Assembly: GCA_017303855.1 (NCBI GenBank)
Contig: JAFLBL010000014.1
Location: forward strand, 31,317 to 95,316
Length of the DNA: 64,000 nt
Source: Chitinophagales bacterium
GTDB taxonomy: Bacteria > Bacteroidota > Bacteroidia > Chitinophagales > Chitinophagaceae
Direction: 5' to 3'
In this document: positions 33,948-41,588 of the stretch, piece after piece
How the letters are laid out: each line of letters starts with the position of its first letter
How positions within the stretch are numbered: the first letter of the stretch is position 1
Program-made: the position numbers and the translations under genes
The notes under the pieces: generated by a model
Told to the model about the DNA's origin: nothing
What the model saw: only the letters and a program-made list of their open reading frames with translations
Database searches by the model: none

Positions 33948-34874
33948 TTATTCCCGGGTCAGCCGGATGAACAGCTGGGATGTTTTAGCAAATGGGCGGC
34001 GGATAAAATCGAGCAATGCAAAAAAAGCACTAACCGGTGCAAAGAGCCAATGAAAAATGACGGGATGATTGGCATCCGTACGTATAATTTTCTTGCGGGT
34101 CAGGGCGGCGATGATACTGAATGCCCAGAAAGGGGCTCCTTGTGTGTATTCCAGTTTTTCAATGCGCAGGCCGGCAGCCGCCGCAATTATCCGGAAACTC
34201 TTCTCAGAGAAGATGGTCCAGTGTCTTGGGCAGTGCAGACCGCCCCAATAGCTTTTCCTGAACAGACGGGCATCCCAACTGTCGGTGTTGGGTGTTTTTA
34301 TCAGGATGATTCCTCCCGGCTCCAGCAGTTGTGCGGCTTTTTTTAAAACGTCGAGGGGGAATTGTACATGTTCAATCAGGTTCAGCATCAGGATCAGGTG
34401 AAATCGTTTATCAGTTTCAAACTGTTCTACTGTACCCTGGAAATAAGCATGGCCGTTCTTTTCAGCAATGGCTTGAGCCTGTTCATCGATATCCGCTACC
34501 TGCGTAAAGCTGATCCGTGAATCCGCTTTCTTCAGCACATCCAGTATCCAACCGGTGCCGCCTCCCACATCCAGTACATTGATTTTTTCAGCAGTAATAC
34601 CCGTCAGTATTTTTTTTAGGAACCGGCGATCCAGCCATTCTTTTATCCGGGTTACCAGGTTTCCTTTCCCGTTTACAAAAGAATAATAGTTGGCCGGATA
34701 TATCTTTCGCAATTGTTCAACAGGTACCGGATCTATAAAAATGGTATCACACCCGGTACAGTGATAATAGGTATACGTTTCGTCCGTGGAATAATATTCA
34801 TAATCTTTTGCCTGGTTCCATGTTCCCACAGAAGACTGGTGGCAGACCGGGCAATGGGGTGTAATGGGTTTCAA
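33948..34874 (-). CDS. Class I SAM-dependent methyltransferase with N-terminal zinc-type motif
   Basis: A 308-residue cytoplasmic methyltransferase. The N-terminal CPVCHQ (about 8-13) and CTGCD (about 39-43) form a likely zinc-binding knuckle, as in sugar-nucleotide and polysaccharide methyltransferases. The core (about 95-230) shows NVLDVGGGTGWILDVL (SAM-binding loop), LMLNLIEHVQFP and PGGIILIKTPN. The C-terminus has an amphipathic or membrane-facing stretch (FSIIAALTRKKI, HWLFAPVSAFFALL). The TTG start at 34874 overlaps the desaturase stop codon (TTGA). The acceptor is unknown; a glycan or glycolipid is likely from context. Confidence 0.85.
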   Translation of the reverse strand: MKPITPHCPVCHQSSVGTWNQAKDYEYYSTDETYTYYHCTGCDTIFIDPVPVEQLRKIYPANYYSFVNGKGNLVTRIKEWLDRRFLKKILTGITAEKINVLDVGGGTGWILDVLKKADSRISFTQVADIDEQAQAIAEKNGHAYFQGTVEQFETDKRFHLILMLNLIEHVQFPLDVLKKAAQLLEPGGIILIKTPNTDSWDARLFRKSYWGGLHCPRHWTIFSEKSFRIIAAAAGLRIEKLEYTQGAPFWAFSIIAALTRKKIIRTDANHPVIFHWLFAPVSAFFALLDFIRRPFAKTSQLFIRLTRE

Positions 34875-35830
34875 TGGGCGTTATATAGTTTTTTTAAAAC
34901 GGTGGTGTAAGATGTACGTGAATCCCGGAGTATGGCTGCTGTTTTGTCGTCTTCTTCAAGAAACTGTTCAATGTCTTTCATACGGGTATAACTGGCCTGG
35001 GGATCCCAATGATGAATCATGTGTCGGGTAAATCCGGCGGCGCCAAAACTGCCGCTCAACAGGGTGTGATAAAATATACGACTGATTTTGCCATGCGGTT
35101 TTTTCCGGAAATCAGTCAGCGCGTCAGCCAGCTCATCGCGGTGTTCGAGTAACTGACGTATACTCGCAAAAAAGGGGAAGAAAATGGCAAAGCCCGGAAT
35201 CCAGGCCAATGCGGGTAACCAGTTGCCTGTAAGAAAAGCCAGGGTAAGCAACCCGGCATGCAATAAGGCTCCTGCCATTAACATGAGGCGGCTTTCCCTG
35301 ATCTGTTCTTTATTCAGCACGGTACTCTTTTCTTTTGAGAACATGGTACGCAGCAGGTGTACCCCGGTAATTGTTTCCAGGATAAACAAACCTGACAGAT
35401 GATTAAAGTAAGAAATTTCTGTATCAGCCGGTGTGCCTAAATGCAGGTGATGTTGCCAGTGAATTTTCCGGTAGGATTTTAAGGACAAGCCGAAAGGAAG
35501 GCACAAGAACAGGGTGCCCAGCCATTCATTTTTCTTTTTATCGGGGTGAATATTATAGTGACTGGCTTCATGGGCAAATAAAGCAATATAAGCGGCAGTA
35601 TAACCAATGAAAAGGCCGCCTGCCGGAATCAGCAACCACCAGGGAACTGTGCTGTGTTTTTGCAGCAGGGATAATGAAACAACAATGGCAATGAGAAAAA
35701 AGTAGCCTTTGGCAATATCGGCAAATACGGTTGCATACCGGGGGGTAAGTTGTCCGCGGAAAACGGCATAGCTGGTACCTTGCTTATTTACAACAGCGTC
35801 GAAAGGAATATCTTCCAGGTTATTTTTCAT
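34871..35830 (-). CDS. Membrane fatty acid desaturase family protein
   Basis: A 319-residue membrane di-iron enzyme. The three histidine boxes are present: HEASH (about 87-91), HWQHHLH (about 124-130) and HMIHH (about 271-275), with hydrophobic helices at about 40-75 and 185-235. The family introduces double bonds into fatty acyl chains or hydroxylates lipids, carotenoids or sphingoid bases. The substrate here is not known. The ATG at 35830 is standard. The coding end overlaps the next methyltransferase start (TTGA). Presence in a glycan-lipid operon suggests that a lipid anchor is modified. Confidence 0.9.
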   Translation of the reverse strand: MKNNLEDIPFDAVVNKQGTSYAVFRGQLTPRYATVFADIAKGYFFLIAIVVSLSLLQKHSTVPWWLLIPAGGLFIGYTAAYIALFAHEASHYNIHPDKKKNEWLGTLFLCLPFGLSLKSYRKIHWQHHLHLGTPADTEISYFNHLSGLFILETITGVHLLRTMFSKEKSTVLNKEQIRESRLMLMAGALLHAGLLTLAFLTGNWLPALAWIPGFAIFFPFFASIRQLLEHRDELADALTDFRKKPHGKISRIFYHTLLSGSFGAAGFTRHMIHHWDPQASYTRMKDIEQFLEEDDKTAAILRDSRTSYTTVLKKLYNAH

Positions 35831-35859
35831 ACAGATGCTGCAAAGCTATCAAAACAATA

Positions 35860-36576
35860 TTATCCGGCCGGGCTCTTTTTCCAGATCGCAATTATACTTT
35901 TCCCGAAAAGATGAAAAAGCAGTTTATCTGTCAGCCTTGAAACAGGTACAAGCCATTTGTCCCAGAATAAAACCTGTTTTTCGGACGGGTATTGCTGATG
36001 TAGTATCAGTTTGTTTGCCAGTGCAGCCATATAACCCGTGCTGTCATAATAACGGCATTGCAGAAGCTCCATCGAAGGGGGGGAGATCGCCTGTAATGTT
36101 TTTTTAGTATACCTGCGATAGTGGCCGATCGCTTTGTCGAACGGACTGAATAAATGCTGAAAAGCCGGCGAAAGAACCAGCAGGTGCCCCCCGGGTAATA
36201 AATGGGCTGCTGCTTTTGCCAGTTCCGCCTGGTCTTTTTCTATATGCTCCAGTACATCAATGTATATGATACAATCAAATTTTTCATTGACATCGTCAAT
36301 GGTACCTGTTTGTATACGGCAAGAGGATGGAAGCTGCCCTTCCCTGATTTTAAGCAAAAGTTGCCGGCTCATGTCTGCATCCGGTTCCAGTAACAGCCAA
36401 TCTTCAATTGCCTTGTGGTGTAGCAGAATAGTAGTGGAGCCGATACCTGCGCCGGCTTCCAGAACGCGTCCTTTAATAAAAGGCTGCAATTGTTCCGAAA
36501 AATATTTTTTCCAATTGCGCGCATGCTGAAAAAGGACCAGCTCGTCTCCGGGATATTGAAAATTTACCGTCTCCAT
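35860..36576 (-). CDS. Class I SAM-dependent methyltransferase
   Basis: A 238-residue soluble methyltransferase. Motifs: GRVLEAGAGIGSTTILL (SAM loop, about 36-52), LLLEPDADMSRQL (acidic end of strand 2), FDCIIYIDVLEHIEKD (motif IV-like, about 100-115) and PGGHLLVLSPAFQHLFSPFD. The region after it (GHYRRYTKKTL) is typical of methyltransferases of sugar or polyprenyl acceptors in glycan clusters. Start ATG at 36576 lies directly after the GT2 stop (TAA then ATG), so translation is tightly coupled. Confidence 0.86.
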   Translation of the reverse strand: METVNFQYPGDELVLFQHARNWKKYFSEQLQPFIKGRVLEAGAGIGSTTILLHHKAIEDWLLLEPDADMSRQLLLKIREGQLPSSCRIQTGTIDDVNEKFDCIIYIDVLEHIEKDQAELAKAAAHLLPGGHLLVLSPAFQHLFSPFDKAIGHYRRYTKKTLQAISPPSMELLQCRYYDSTGYMAALANKLILHQQYPSEKQVLFWDKWLVPVSRLTDKLLFHLFGKSIIAIWKKSPAG

Positions 36577-37521
36577 TTATCCGGTTATTTCGGTTTCGCC
36601 GGTATAATCCGTATAGTGTTTGGCCGGTATGAATTTCCGTTGTGACTGTGATGAAAGAAAGAGAAAGATGGTGAACAAAGACAGGAGGAAACTCTGTAAG
36701 AGAATGATCAGCATGGCCGAAGTTACCGTGGACGTCCAGCCGGGAATGGCCCGTGTGGTAAATGATTTAATAACCAGCAACAGTACGATCAGGAGCAATG
36801 AAATACCAATCAGCAATAAAGAGAAGATTAATAGTCGACTGGCAATAACTTCAATAAACACGGCTATAGCTCCGAGTCCATGCAGTAATAAGCCGTGAAA
36901 ACCCATTTTGGAATGACCATCATACCGTTTGCCACGGTGCGTGTCAACAGATTGATAGGGGAGTCCGGATTTTATAATCCCTCCGGCTAAATGATTCCAT
37001 ATTTCGCTGTAATAAACCAGTTTTCCAAGCAGGGAGGATGGCATTACTAGGAAATTCCCAAAGCTTATCCTTTTACCGGTCAGTACCCGGAATACAAATT
37101 TGTAAATGGTATAAAAGATTCTGAATTTCCGGCTTTCCTGTCTGGACCGGCGGCGTGCAAAAATAATTTTACCGGGATGGCTGGCAACGGTGTTAAGCAG
37201 CAGACCTGCGTCTTCCGGTCTGTCCTCTCCGTCGCTGTCCATGATCAGTACGTGGTCACAGGGCATTTTTTCCCGTATATAAGCCAAACCGATTGCGATG
37301 GCTTTCTGGTGGCCGATATTCCGTAAAAGGTGAAGAATCCGCACCTGCAAACCCGGAATGGAAACAGTTTGTAATGGCTCTGCGGAACCATCATTCAACA
37401 GCAACACGGAAAAAGTCTGGCCGGTTGCCGGTGTAAGCGCTTTGGATAATTCAACGAGTAATCGGTTGGCGGAAACGCTGTCGTTATATACAGGGATTAA
37501 TATGATAGTGTGTCCGGTCAT
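36577..37521 (-). CDS. Family 2 glycosyltransferase, DPM1/ArnC-like, membrane anchored
   Basis: A 314-residue enzyme with an N-terminal GT-A domain and two C-terminal membrane helices (about 220-250 and 262-295). Motifs: TIILIPVYNDS (about 5-15), VLLLNDGSAEP and the metal/substrate site VLIMDSDGEDRPED (about 92-105). This architecture is typical of enzymes that move a sugar from a nucleotide donor to polyprenyl phosphate on the inner membrane. The likely product is a polyprenyl-phosphate hexose that the GT-C-like proteins downstream can use. ATG at 37521 is chosen over an in-frame TTG at 37545. The sugar is unknown. Confidence 0.85.
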   Translation of the reverse strand: MTGHTIILIPVYNDSVSANRLLVELSKALTPATGQTFSVLLLNDGSAEPLQTVSIPGLQVRILHLLRNIGHQKAIAIGLAYIREKMPCDHVLIMDSDGEDRPEDAGLLLNTVASHPGKIIFARRRSRQESRKFRIFYTIYKFVFRVLTGKRISFGNFLVMPSSLLGKLVYYSEIWNHLAGGIIKSGLPYQSVDTHRGKRYDGHSKMGFHGLLLHGLGAIAVFIEVIASRLLIFSLLLIGISLLLIVLLLVIKSFTTRAIPGWTSTVTSAMLIILLQSFLLSLFTIFLFLSSQSQRKFIPAKHYTDYTGETEITG

Positions 37522-37570
37522 CGGTGGCCCTAAAGATACAATCAATTGAAGGAATAAAAGGATGCTGCGG

Positions 37571-38656
37571 TTAAATAAACCGGTCTTTCAATTGCATGAA
37601 ATAACGTTCAAAATACTGATAGCTCAGCCAGCTTATTCCGATTGCCAGCAGTGTAGCAATGCCGGCAATCATAATTGAAAGGCTATGTCCTTCCAGCGAC
37701 TTCGAAAACAACCGGTACAGCGTTGGGTTAAGTATAACATAAACCGGCCAATGAAAAATATACAGACCGTAGGAAATTTTTCCTAAAAACCGAAGCGGGG
37801 AAAAATTGAATACAAGGTTCATTAGCCTGTTCTCTCCGCCGGCTGCTTCGTTTACCAGTAATCCAAACACCATCGCGAATGTGGTATAACCGGCAATTGC
37901 CAGGTAGGGAAAGGAATACTGATTGCTGCTGTTGATGAAGTAGAATAGAAAATTGAATCCGGCAAACAGCAGTACTACCAGTGACATATATTTATCCAGG
38001 AACCCGGGTCGTACCCGTTGCAATAAAGCAATCATACTGCCTATACAGATGCCGTCGATCCTTGTAAAAGTATAGAGATTGAAATAAGCCAGGTCAGGTA
38101 CCTGGTTGTTCCAGATCCAGATGCGGAATCCGATTACTGCCAGTAAAACGATGATGAGCAGGTACAGCAAATGCCATGGTTTTTTCAGCAATAGTATCAG
38201 CAATGGCCAGACCATATAAAACTGTTCTTCCACGGCCAAAGACCAGAAATGATTCAGCAGATTGGACTGATCGGGGGAGCTGAAAATATACAACCAGTTT
38301 TGCAGGTATGTCCATAGCCATACCTGGTTTTCGCGGTAATAGCTTACCTGGAGATGGGTGAAGAATGGTGGCAACAATAAAAGGAACAGGCACAATGCCA
38401 GGTAGTAAAGCGGAAAAATCCGGAGTATTCTGCGTATATAGAAATTCCGGAGAAAATGTGGCTGGTGTACAGTTTTTAAAAGTATATCTGTTATCAGGAA
38501 TCCGGATAACACGAAAAAAAGATCGACACCCATCCAGCCAAAAAAGAAATAATGCGTAAAATCAAAATTATGGTATACCACAACCATCAGAATGGCCAGT
38601 CCACGGAGTCCGTCCAGGGCAGGTATATGTTGCCTGTTAGGCGTGACTGATTGCAT
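37571..38656 (-). CDS. OafA/YrhL-type membrane acyltransferase
   Basis: A 361-residue acyltransferase-3 family protein with about ten membrane helices. Motifs: PALDGLRGLAILMVVVYHN (about 12-30, with the catalytic-type His), GVDLFFVLSGFLIT, RRILRIFPLYY, HFWSLAVEEQFY (about 130) and FLGKISYGLYIFHWPV (about 290). Such proteins O-acylate surface polysaccharides or lipid-linked sugars. It lies 18 nt after ribE and 49 nt before the GT2 gene on the same strand, which suggests that all are co-transcribed. Confidence 0.92.
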   Translation of the reverse strand: MQSVTPNRQHIPALDGLRGLAILMVVVYHNFDFTHYFFFGWMGVDLFFVLSGFLITDILLKTVHQPHFLRNFYIRRILRIFPLYYLALCLFLLLLPPFFTHLQVSYYRENQVWLWTYLQNWLYIFSSPDQSNLLNHFWSLAVEEQFYMVWPLLILLLKKPWHLLYLLIIVLLAVIGFRIWIWNNQVPDLAYFNLYTFTRIDGICIGSMIALLQRVRPGFLDKYMSLVVLLFAGFNFLFYFINSSNQYSFPYLAIAGYTTFAMVFGLLVNEAAGGENRLMNLVFNFSPLRFLGKISYGLYIFHWPVYVILNPTLYRLFSKSLEGHSLSIMIAGIATLLAIGISWLSYQYFERYFMQLKDRFI

Positions 38657-38674
38657 GGGCGGGAAACAGGTTAG

Positions 38675-39265
38675 TTAGTCTTTCAAAGATAATCTTCTGA
38701 GCAGATACTTTCCGATCATATCAAATTCAATGTTCACGGATTGCCCGGGCTCAAGACTTTTCAGATTGGTGTGTTCAAACGTGTAAGGAATAATAGCTAC
38801 CTTAAACCGTTTCTTTTTCACGTCAAAAGCGGTCAGGCTGATCCCATTGAGGCAAACGGAGCCTTTTTCAATGATAAGTTCGGCAAAACGGCGGGGAAAT
38901 TCAATTTCAAATTCCCAGCTGCCCTCTTTTTCCACCCGGTTGATACAGGTGCCGGTGGCATCCACATGTCCCTGCACCAGGTGTCCGTCGAGCCGGCCAT
39001 TCATTTGAAGACAGCGTTCAAGATTCACCAGGGAACCTTCCACCCAGTCATTCAGGTTCGACTTTTTCAGTGTTTCTTCAATAGCTGTAATCCGGTGCTG
39101 ACCGTCCCGGACTTCTTCAACGGTAAGACAGACCCCGCTATGGCTGACACTCTGATCGGTTTTCAGCTGATCCGAGAGGGGGGAACTGATCCAGAAAGTT
39201 CTGTTTGAACCATTGAAAATGATAGCTTTAACTATGCCGGTGCTTTCTACAATTCCTGTAAACAT
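38675..39265 (-). CDS. ribE: Riboflavin synthase, alpha subunit
   Basis: Final step of riboflavin synthesis, dismutating two 6,7-dimethyl-8-ribityllumazines. 196 residues made of two lumazine-binding repeats. The first starts MFTGIVESTGIVKAI; the second starts near residue 98 with GHLVQGHVDATG. The SHSGVCLTV and GSVCLNGISLT segments are the expected ligand-binding strands. The ATG at 39265 is the standard start. It shares a palindromic divergent promoter with rpsU and is the first gene of the long minus-strand glycan/lipid operon. No FMN riboswitch was seen upstream. Confidence 0.97.
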   Translation of the reverse strand: MFTGIVESTGIVKAIIFNGSNRTFWISSPLSDQLKTDQSVSHSGVCLTVEEVRDGQHRITAIEETLKKSNLNDWVEGSLVNLERCLQMNGRLDGHLVQGHVDATGTCINRVEKEGSWEFEIEFPRRFAELIIEKGSVCLNGISLTAFDVKKKRFKVAIIPYTFEHTNLKSLEPGQSVNIEFDMIGKYLLRRLSLKD

Positions 39266-39305
39266 GGGAGCAAGTTAAATCATTTATTTTTTCATTTCTC
39301 CATTT

Positions 39306-39313
39306 CAAATATA
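39306..39313 (-). promoter_or_regulatory. -7 box for ribE (TATATTTG)
   Basis: Minus-strand TATATTTG, 40 nt upstream of the ribE ATG. It is the mirror arm of the rpsU box at 39319-39326; the two are separated by five bases (CCGCC). Confidence 0.6.
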
Positions 39314-39318
39314 CCGCC

Positions 39319-39326
39319 TATATTTG
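39319..39326 (+). promoter_or_regulatory. -7 box for rpsU (TATATTTG)
   Basis: Plus-strand TATATTTG, 55 nt upstream of the rpsU ATG. Together with the ribE box it forms a perfect 8+8-bp inverted repeat, so the two promoters cannot easily be occupied together. Confidence 0.6.
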
Positions 39327-39329
39327 CCA

Positions 39330-39343
39330 CCCGAAATTTCGGG
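39330..39343. promoter_or_regulatory. Perfect 14-bp palindrome in the rpsU leader
   Basis: CCCGAAATTTCGGG, four bases after the rpsU -7 box, so it lies at or just after the expected transcription start. It could be an operator or form a 5' hairpin in the rpsU mRNA. Confidence 0.45.
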
Positions 39344-39381
39344 AACAAAAAAATAAAATACCGAAGGGGGTATCAATTATT

Positions 39382-39579
39382 ATGCTGATCATCGACTCAA
39401 AAGATTGCGAAAACATCGACAAAGCTTTAAAGAAGTACAAGAAGAAGTTTGAGAAATCCAAAGTGCTTCTGCAACTGCGCGAGCGCCAGAGTTTCACCAA
39501 GCCTTCTGTAAAGCGCAGAGGCCAGGTGCTGAAAGCGATCTACAAGCAGCAGCTTGCCAGCGGCAAGATTGAGGGATAA
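39382..39579 (+). CDS. rpsU: 30S ribosomal protein S21
   Basis: A 65-residue basic protein of the small ribosomal subunit. The sequence contains the family features DKALKKYKKKFEKSKVLLQLRERQSFTKPS (in two parts), and KRRGQVLKAIYKQ at the C-terminus. Length is usual. It is followed by a 13-bp terminator that ends at the start codon of xerC. In Bacteroidota S21 has been linked to sequestering the anti-Shine-Dalgarno end of 16S rRNA. Confidence 0.96.
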   Translation: MLIIDSKDCENIDKALKKYKKKFEKSKVLLQLRERQSFTKPSVKRRGQVLKAIYKQQLASGKIEG

Positions 39580-39604
39580 TCCCCGTTGCATTATAAATTA
39601 CTGA

Positions 39605-39645
39605 GATAGCTGCAAAGTTTAATAGCTTTGTGGCTGTCTTTTTTT
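39605..39645 (+). terminator. rpsU terminator or attenuator abutting xerC
   Basis: A 13-bp stem (39605-39617 with 39626-39638, three G-T pairs), an 8-nt loop, then seven T (39639-39645). The next base is the A of the xerC ATG. A TAnnTTTG-like box, TAGCTTTG (39623-39630), lies inside the hairpin and could start a nearly leaderless xerC mRNA. Confidence 0.75.
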
Positions 39646-40548
39646 ATGCCTGTCAGCGAACGACAATATATTCAAACCTTCACCGATTATCTCAAATTTG
39701 AGAAGCGGTATTCTGCTCATACCATTGCGTCATATTCAAACGATCTTATCAGCTTTTTCGATTTTCTTGAGACCAGTTATGGTGTACAGCAAATCAGGGA
39801 GGTGCAGTCAGTCATGGTCCGCAGCTGGCTGGCCGAGCTTAAAGAAAAGGGGATGACCGGTGTAACCCTGAACCGTAAAATTTCCTCCCTCAAGTCTTTT
39901 TTTAAATTCCAATTGAAATCGGGGGGGGTAGAGCAGTCTCCGATGGGCCAGATCATCAGTCCGAAGAAAGGACGGCGATTACCTGTTTTTGTGAAGGAGG
40001 AAGAAGCCCGTTCTCTGAATACGGTATTACAGTCCGGTGCTGAGGATTGGAAAAGCCTGAATGCGCGTATGCTGGTGGGTATTTTTTATGCTACCGGAAT
40101 GCGCCTGAGTGAGCTGATCGGCTTAAAAGATCAGCAGATTGATCCGGACCGGGAACAGATAAAAGTGTTGGGGAAAGGGAATAAGGAACGGGTAATTCCC
40201 GTGAGCCGGGAACTGCTTGACCTGATCCGTACATACCAGGCGCTCCGAAATAAGGAATTTGCCCGTACAGAAGAAACACTACTGGTAACAGAGAAGGGGA
40301 AAAAAATGTATCCGCGGTATGCCTGGAAGCTGGTTAACCAGGTACTGGGAGCGGGTAGTAGTCTGGACAAACGGAGTCCCCACGTATTGCGCCACAGTTT
40401 TGCCACGCACCTGATGAATCACGGGGCCGATCTGAATGCCGTCAAAGAATTGCTGGGCCACAGCAGCCTGGCCGCTACCCAGGTGTATACACACACCACC
40501 ATTGAGAAGCTAAAAGATATACATAAAAAAGCTCATCCAAGGGGCTGA
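39646..40548 (+). CDS. xerC: Site-specific tyrosine recombinase XerC/XerD
   Basis: Resolves chromosome dimers at dif. 300 residues: an N-terminal core-binding domain (about 1-90, FEKRYSAHTIASYSNDL) and a catalytic domain. The full active-site set is visible: Arg in TGMRLSELIG (about 146), Lys in GKGNKERVIPV (about 170), His and Arg in HVLRHSFATHL (about 244-247), His in LLGHSSLAATQ (about 270) and Tyr in VYTHTT (about 279). ATG at 39646 gives the standard N-terminus; a TTG at 39628 lies inside the preceding hairpin. It lies in the rpsU-xerC-hpf order normal for Bacteroidota, so it is the housekeeping recombinase rather than a mobile-element integrase. Confidence 0.95.
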   Translation: MPVSERQYIQTFTDYLKFEKRYSAHTIASYSNDLISFFDFLETSYGVQQIREVQSVMVRSWLAELKEKGMTGVTLNRKISSLKSFFKFQLKSGGVEQSPMGQIISPKKGRRLPVFVKEEEARSLNTVLQSGAEDWKSLNARMLVGIFYATGMRLSELIGLKDQQIDPDREQIKVLGKGNKERVIPVSRELLDLIRTYQALRNKEFARTEETLLVTEKGKKMYPRYAWKLVNQVLGAGSSLDKRSPHVLRHSFATHLMNHGADLNAVKELLGHSSLAATQVYTHTTIEKLKDIHKKAHPRG

Positions 40549-40690
40549 TTTTTTCCTTTGGCACAATAAAATTTTAGCCTTTTTTTTGTTGGATTGCTGT
40601 TACTTTTTAAGTAACTTGATACCGATATAAGAACCACCTAAGAGAAACCACTTTCGATTAGTTCTTTATTTATTGTTTCACAGTTTAAAA

Positions 40691-40999
40691 ATGATGACCA
40701 TGAACGTAAAAATTCAAACTGTTCATTTCAATGCTGACAGCAAACTGATTGAGTATGTAAACAAAAAATTAGATAAGCTGCCGGTGTTTAGCGATCGCAT
40801 CATCCAGGTTAATGTGTTTTTGAAATTGGACAATGTGGCACATTCAATTAAAGACAAAATTGCTGAGATCAGGGTGCATGTACCCCGTCACGACTTTTTT
40901 GTAAAATCAACCAGTAAATCGTTTGAAGAATCCTTTGACAGTGCTTTCGAGTCACTCGTAAGCCAGATAAAAAGAAAAAAAGAGAAGCAAGCCGCGTAA
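40691..40999 (+). CDS. hpf: Ribosome hibernation/modulation factor (HPF/RaiA family)
   Basis: Short-type factor that binds the small subunit and inactivates ribosomes in slow growth. 102 residues from the first ATG (40691); ATG at 40700 (MNVKIQTVHF) is equally possible, giving 99 residues. Seen: the start VKIQTVHFNADSKLIEYVNKK, IIQVNVFLKLDN, and IAEIRVHVPRHDFFVKS with the basic patch, ending in a KRKKEK tail. An in-frame TTG at 40673 is unlikely. A strong terminator follows. Confidence 0.93.
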   Translation: MMTMNVKIQTVHFNADSKLIEYVNKKLDKLPVFSDRIIQVNVFLKLDNVAHSIKDKIAEIRVHVPRHDFFVKSTSKSFEESFDSAFESLVSQIKRKKEKQAA

Positions 41000-41007
41000 A
41001 AATTTCC

Positions 41008-41041
41008 AGGGGCTGTACCAAAAAGTACAGCCCCTTTTTTT
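41008..41041 (+). terminator. Terminator after hpf
   Basis: Perfect 11-bp stem AGGGGCTGTAC/GTACAGCCCCT with a 6-nt loop and a run of T. Confidence 0.93.
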
Positions 41042-41160
41042 GGCTCCAGCCCTTACTGCGCCTGCATTTCTCCTATGTGGACTGTTGTCTGAAAATTTGC
41101 CGGATACCGGTTCCTGATTTATTTCCTGATTTTCAGCAGAAAATAATGCTCATAAAATTT

Positions 41161-41188
41161 TTGCAATATCCAAATTCCCTTACCTTTG
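41161..41188 (+). promoter_or_regulatory. Promoter of the tRNA-tuf cluster
   Basis: TTG at 41161-41163, a 17-nt spacer and TACCTTTG at 41181-41188, a full Bacteroidota promoter. It is about 73 nt upstream of tRNA-Thr(TGT). Confidence 0.75.
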
Positions 41189-41261
41189 CCTTCCCAAAAA
41201 ATGGGGTAGTTCTTTATTGCCTGATCCGGAAAGCAAATATGCGAATCCGGGATTAAAAAAC

Positions 41262-41337
41262 GCCACCTTAGCTCAGTTGGTAGAGCAACTGATTTGTAAT
41301 CAGTAGGTCGCCAGTTCGACTCTGGCAGGTGGCTCCA
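41262..41337 (+). tRNA. tRNA-Thr (TGT anticodon)
   Basis: 76 nt with CCA encoded. Acceptor GCCACCT/AGGTGGC, D-arm GCTC/GAGC, anticodon stem ACTGA/TCAGT with loop TTTGTAA (anticodon TGT), T-arm GCCAG/CTGGC. First of the tRNA-Thr-Tyr-Gly-Thr group before tuf. Confidence 0.97.
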
Positions 41338-41340
41338 GGC

Positions 41341-41423
41341 GGGCAAGTAGCCAAGTGGCCAACGGCAACAGACTGTAAATCTGTCCTCTTCGGAGTTCGG
41401 TGGTTCGAATCCATCCTTGCCCA
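41341..41423 (+). tRNA. tRNA-Tyr (GTA anticodon)
   Basis: An 83-nt class II tRNA with a long variable arm. Acceptor GGGCAAG/CTTGCCC, anticodon stem ACAGA/TCTGT with loop CTGTAAA (anticodon GTA). It starts four bases after the previous tRNA. CCA is not encoded. Confidence 0.97.
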
Positions 41424-41429
41424 CGTTCT

Positions 41430-41512
41430 TTGAAAATTGAGTATTGGTTATTGAAAATTGGGTATTCCCGGTAATTTCCAATAACCAATGATCAATGCTC
41501 AATATTCATTTT
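41430..41512. repeat. Imperfect inverted repeat between tRNA-Tyr and tRNA-Gly
   Basis: An AT-rich palindromic element. The arm ATTGGTTATTGAAAATT (41443-41459) matches the reverse complement of the opposite arm in 16 of 17 positions, and an outer part also pairs with one gap (TTGAGTATTG against TTGAGCATTG). The 5' side carries a direct repeat, TTGAAAATTG(A/G)GTATT, at 41430 and 41451. It fills almost all of the space between the two tRNAs. Confidence 0.7.
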
Positions 41513-41514
41513 AA

Positions 41515-41587
41515 GCGGGAGTAGCTCATTTGGTAGAGCGGTAGCCTTCCAAGCTTCAGGTGGCCGGTTCGAGCCCGGTCTCCCGCT
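41515..41587 (+). tRNA. tRNA-Gly (TCC anticodon)
   Basis: 73 nt. Acceptor GCGGGAG/CTCCCGC, D-arm GCTC/GAGC, anticodon loop CTTCCAA (anticodon TCC), T-arm GCCGG-TTCGAGC-CCGGT. The anticodon stem has one T-T mismatch (GTAGC/GCTTC). Confidence 0.93.
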
Positions 41588-41588
41588 C

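Noticed and set aside
39646..40548. XerC-like recombinase as a sign of an integrated element
   Set aside because: Its place between rpsU and hpf and the usual flanks show it is the chromosomal housekeeping recombinase; no attachment repeats or cargo genes surround it.
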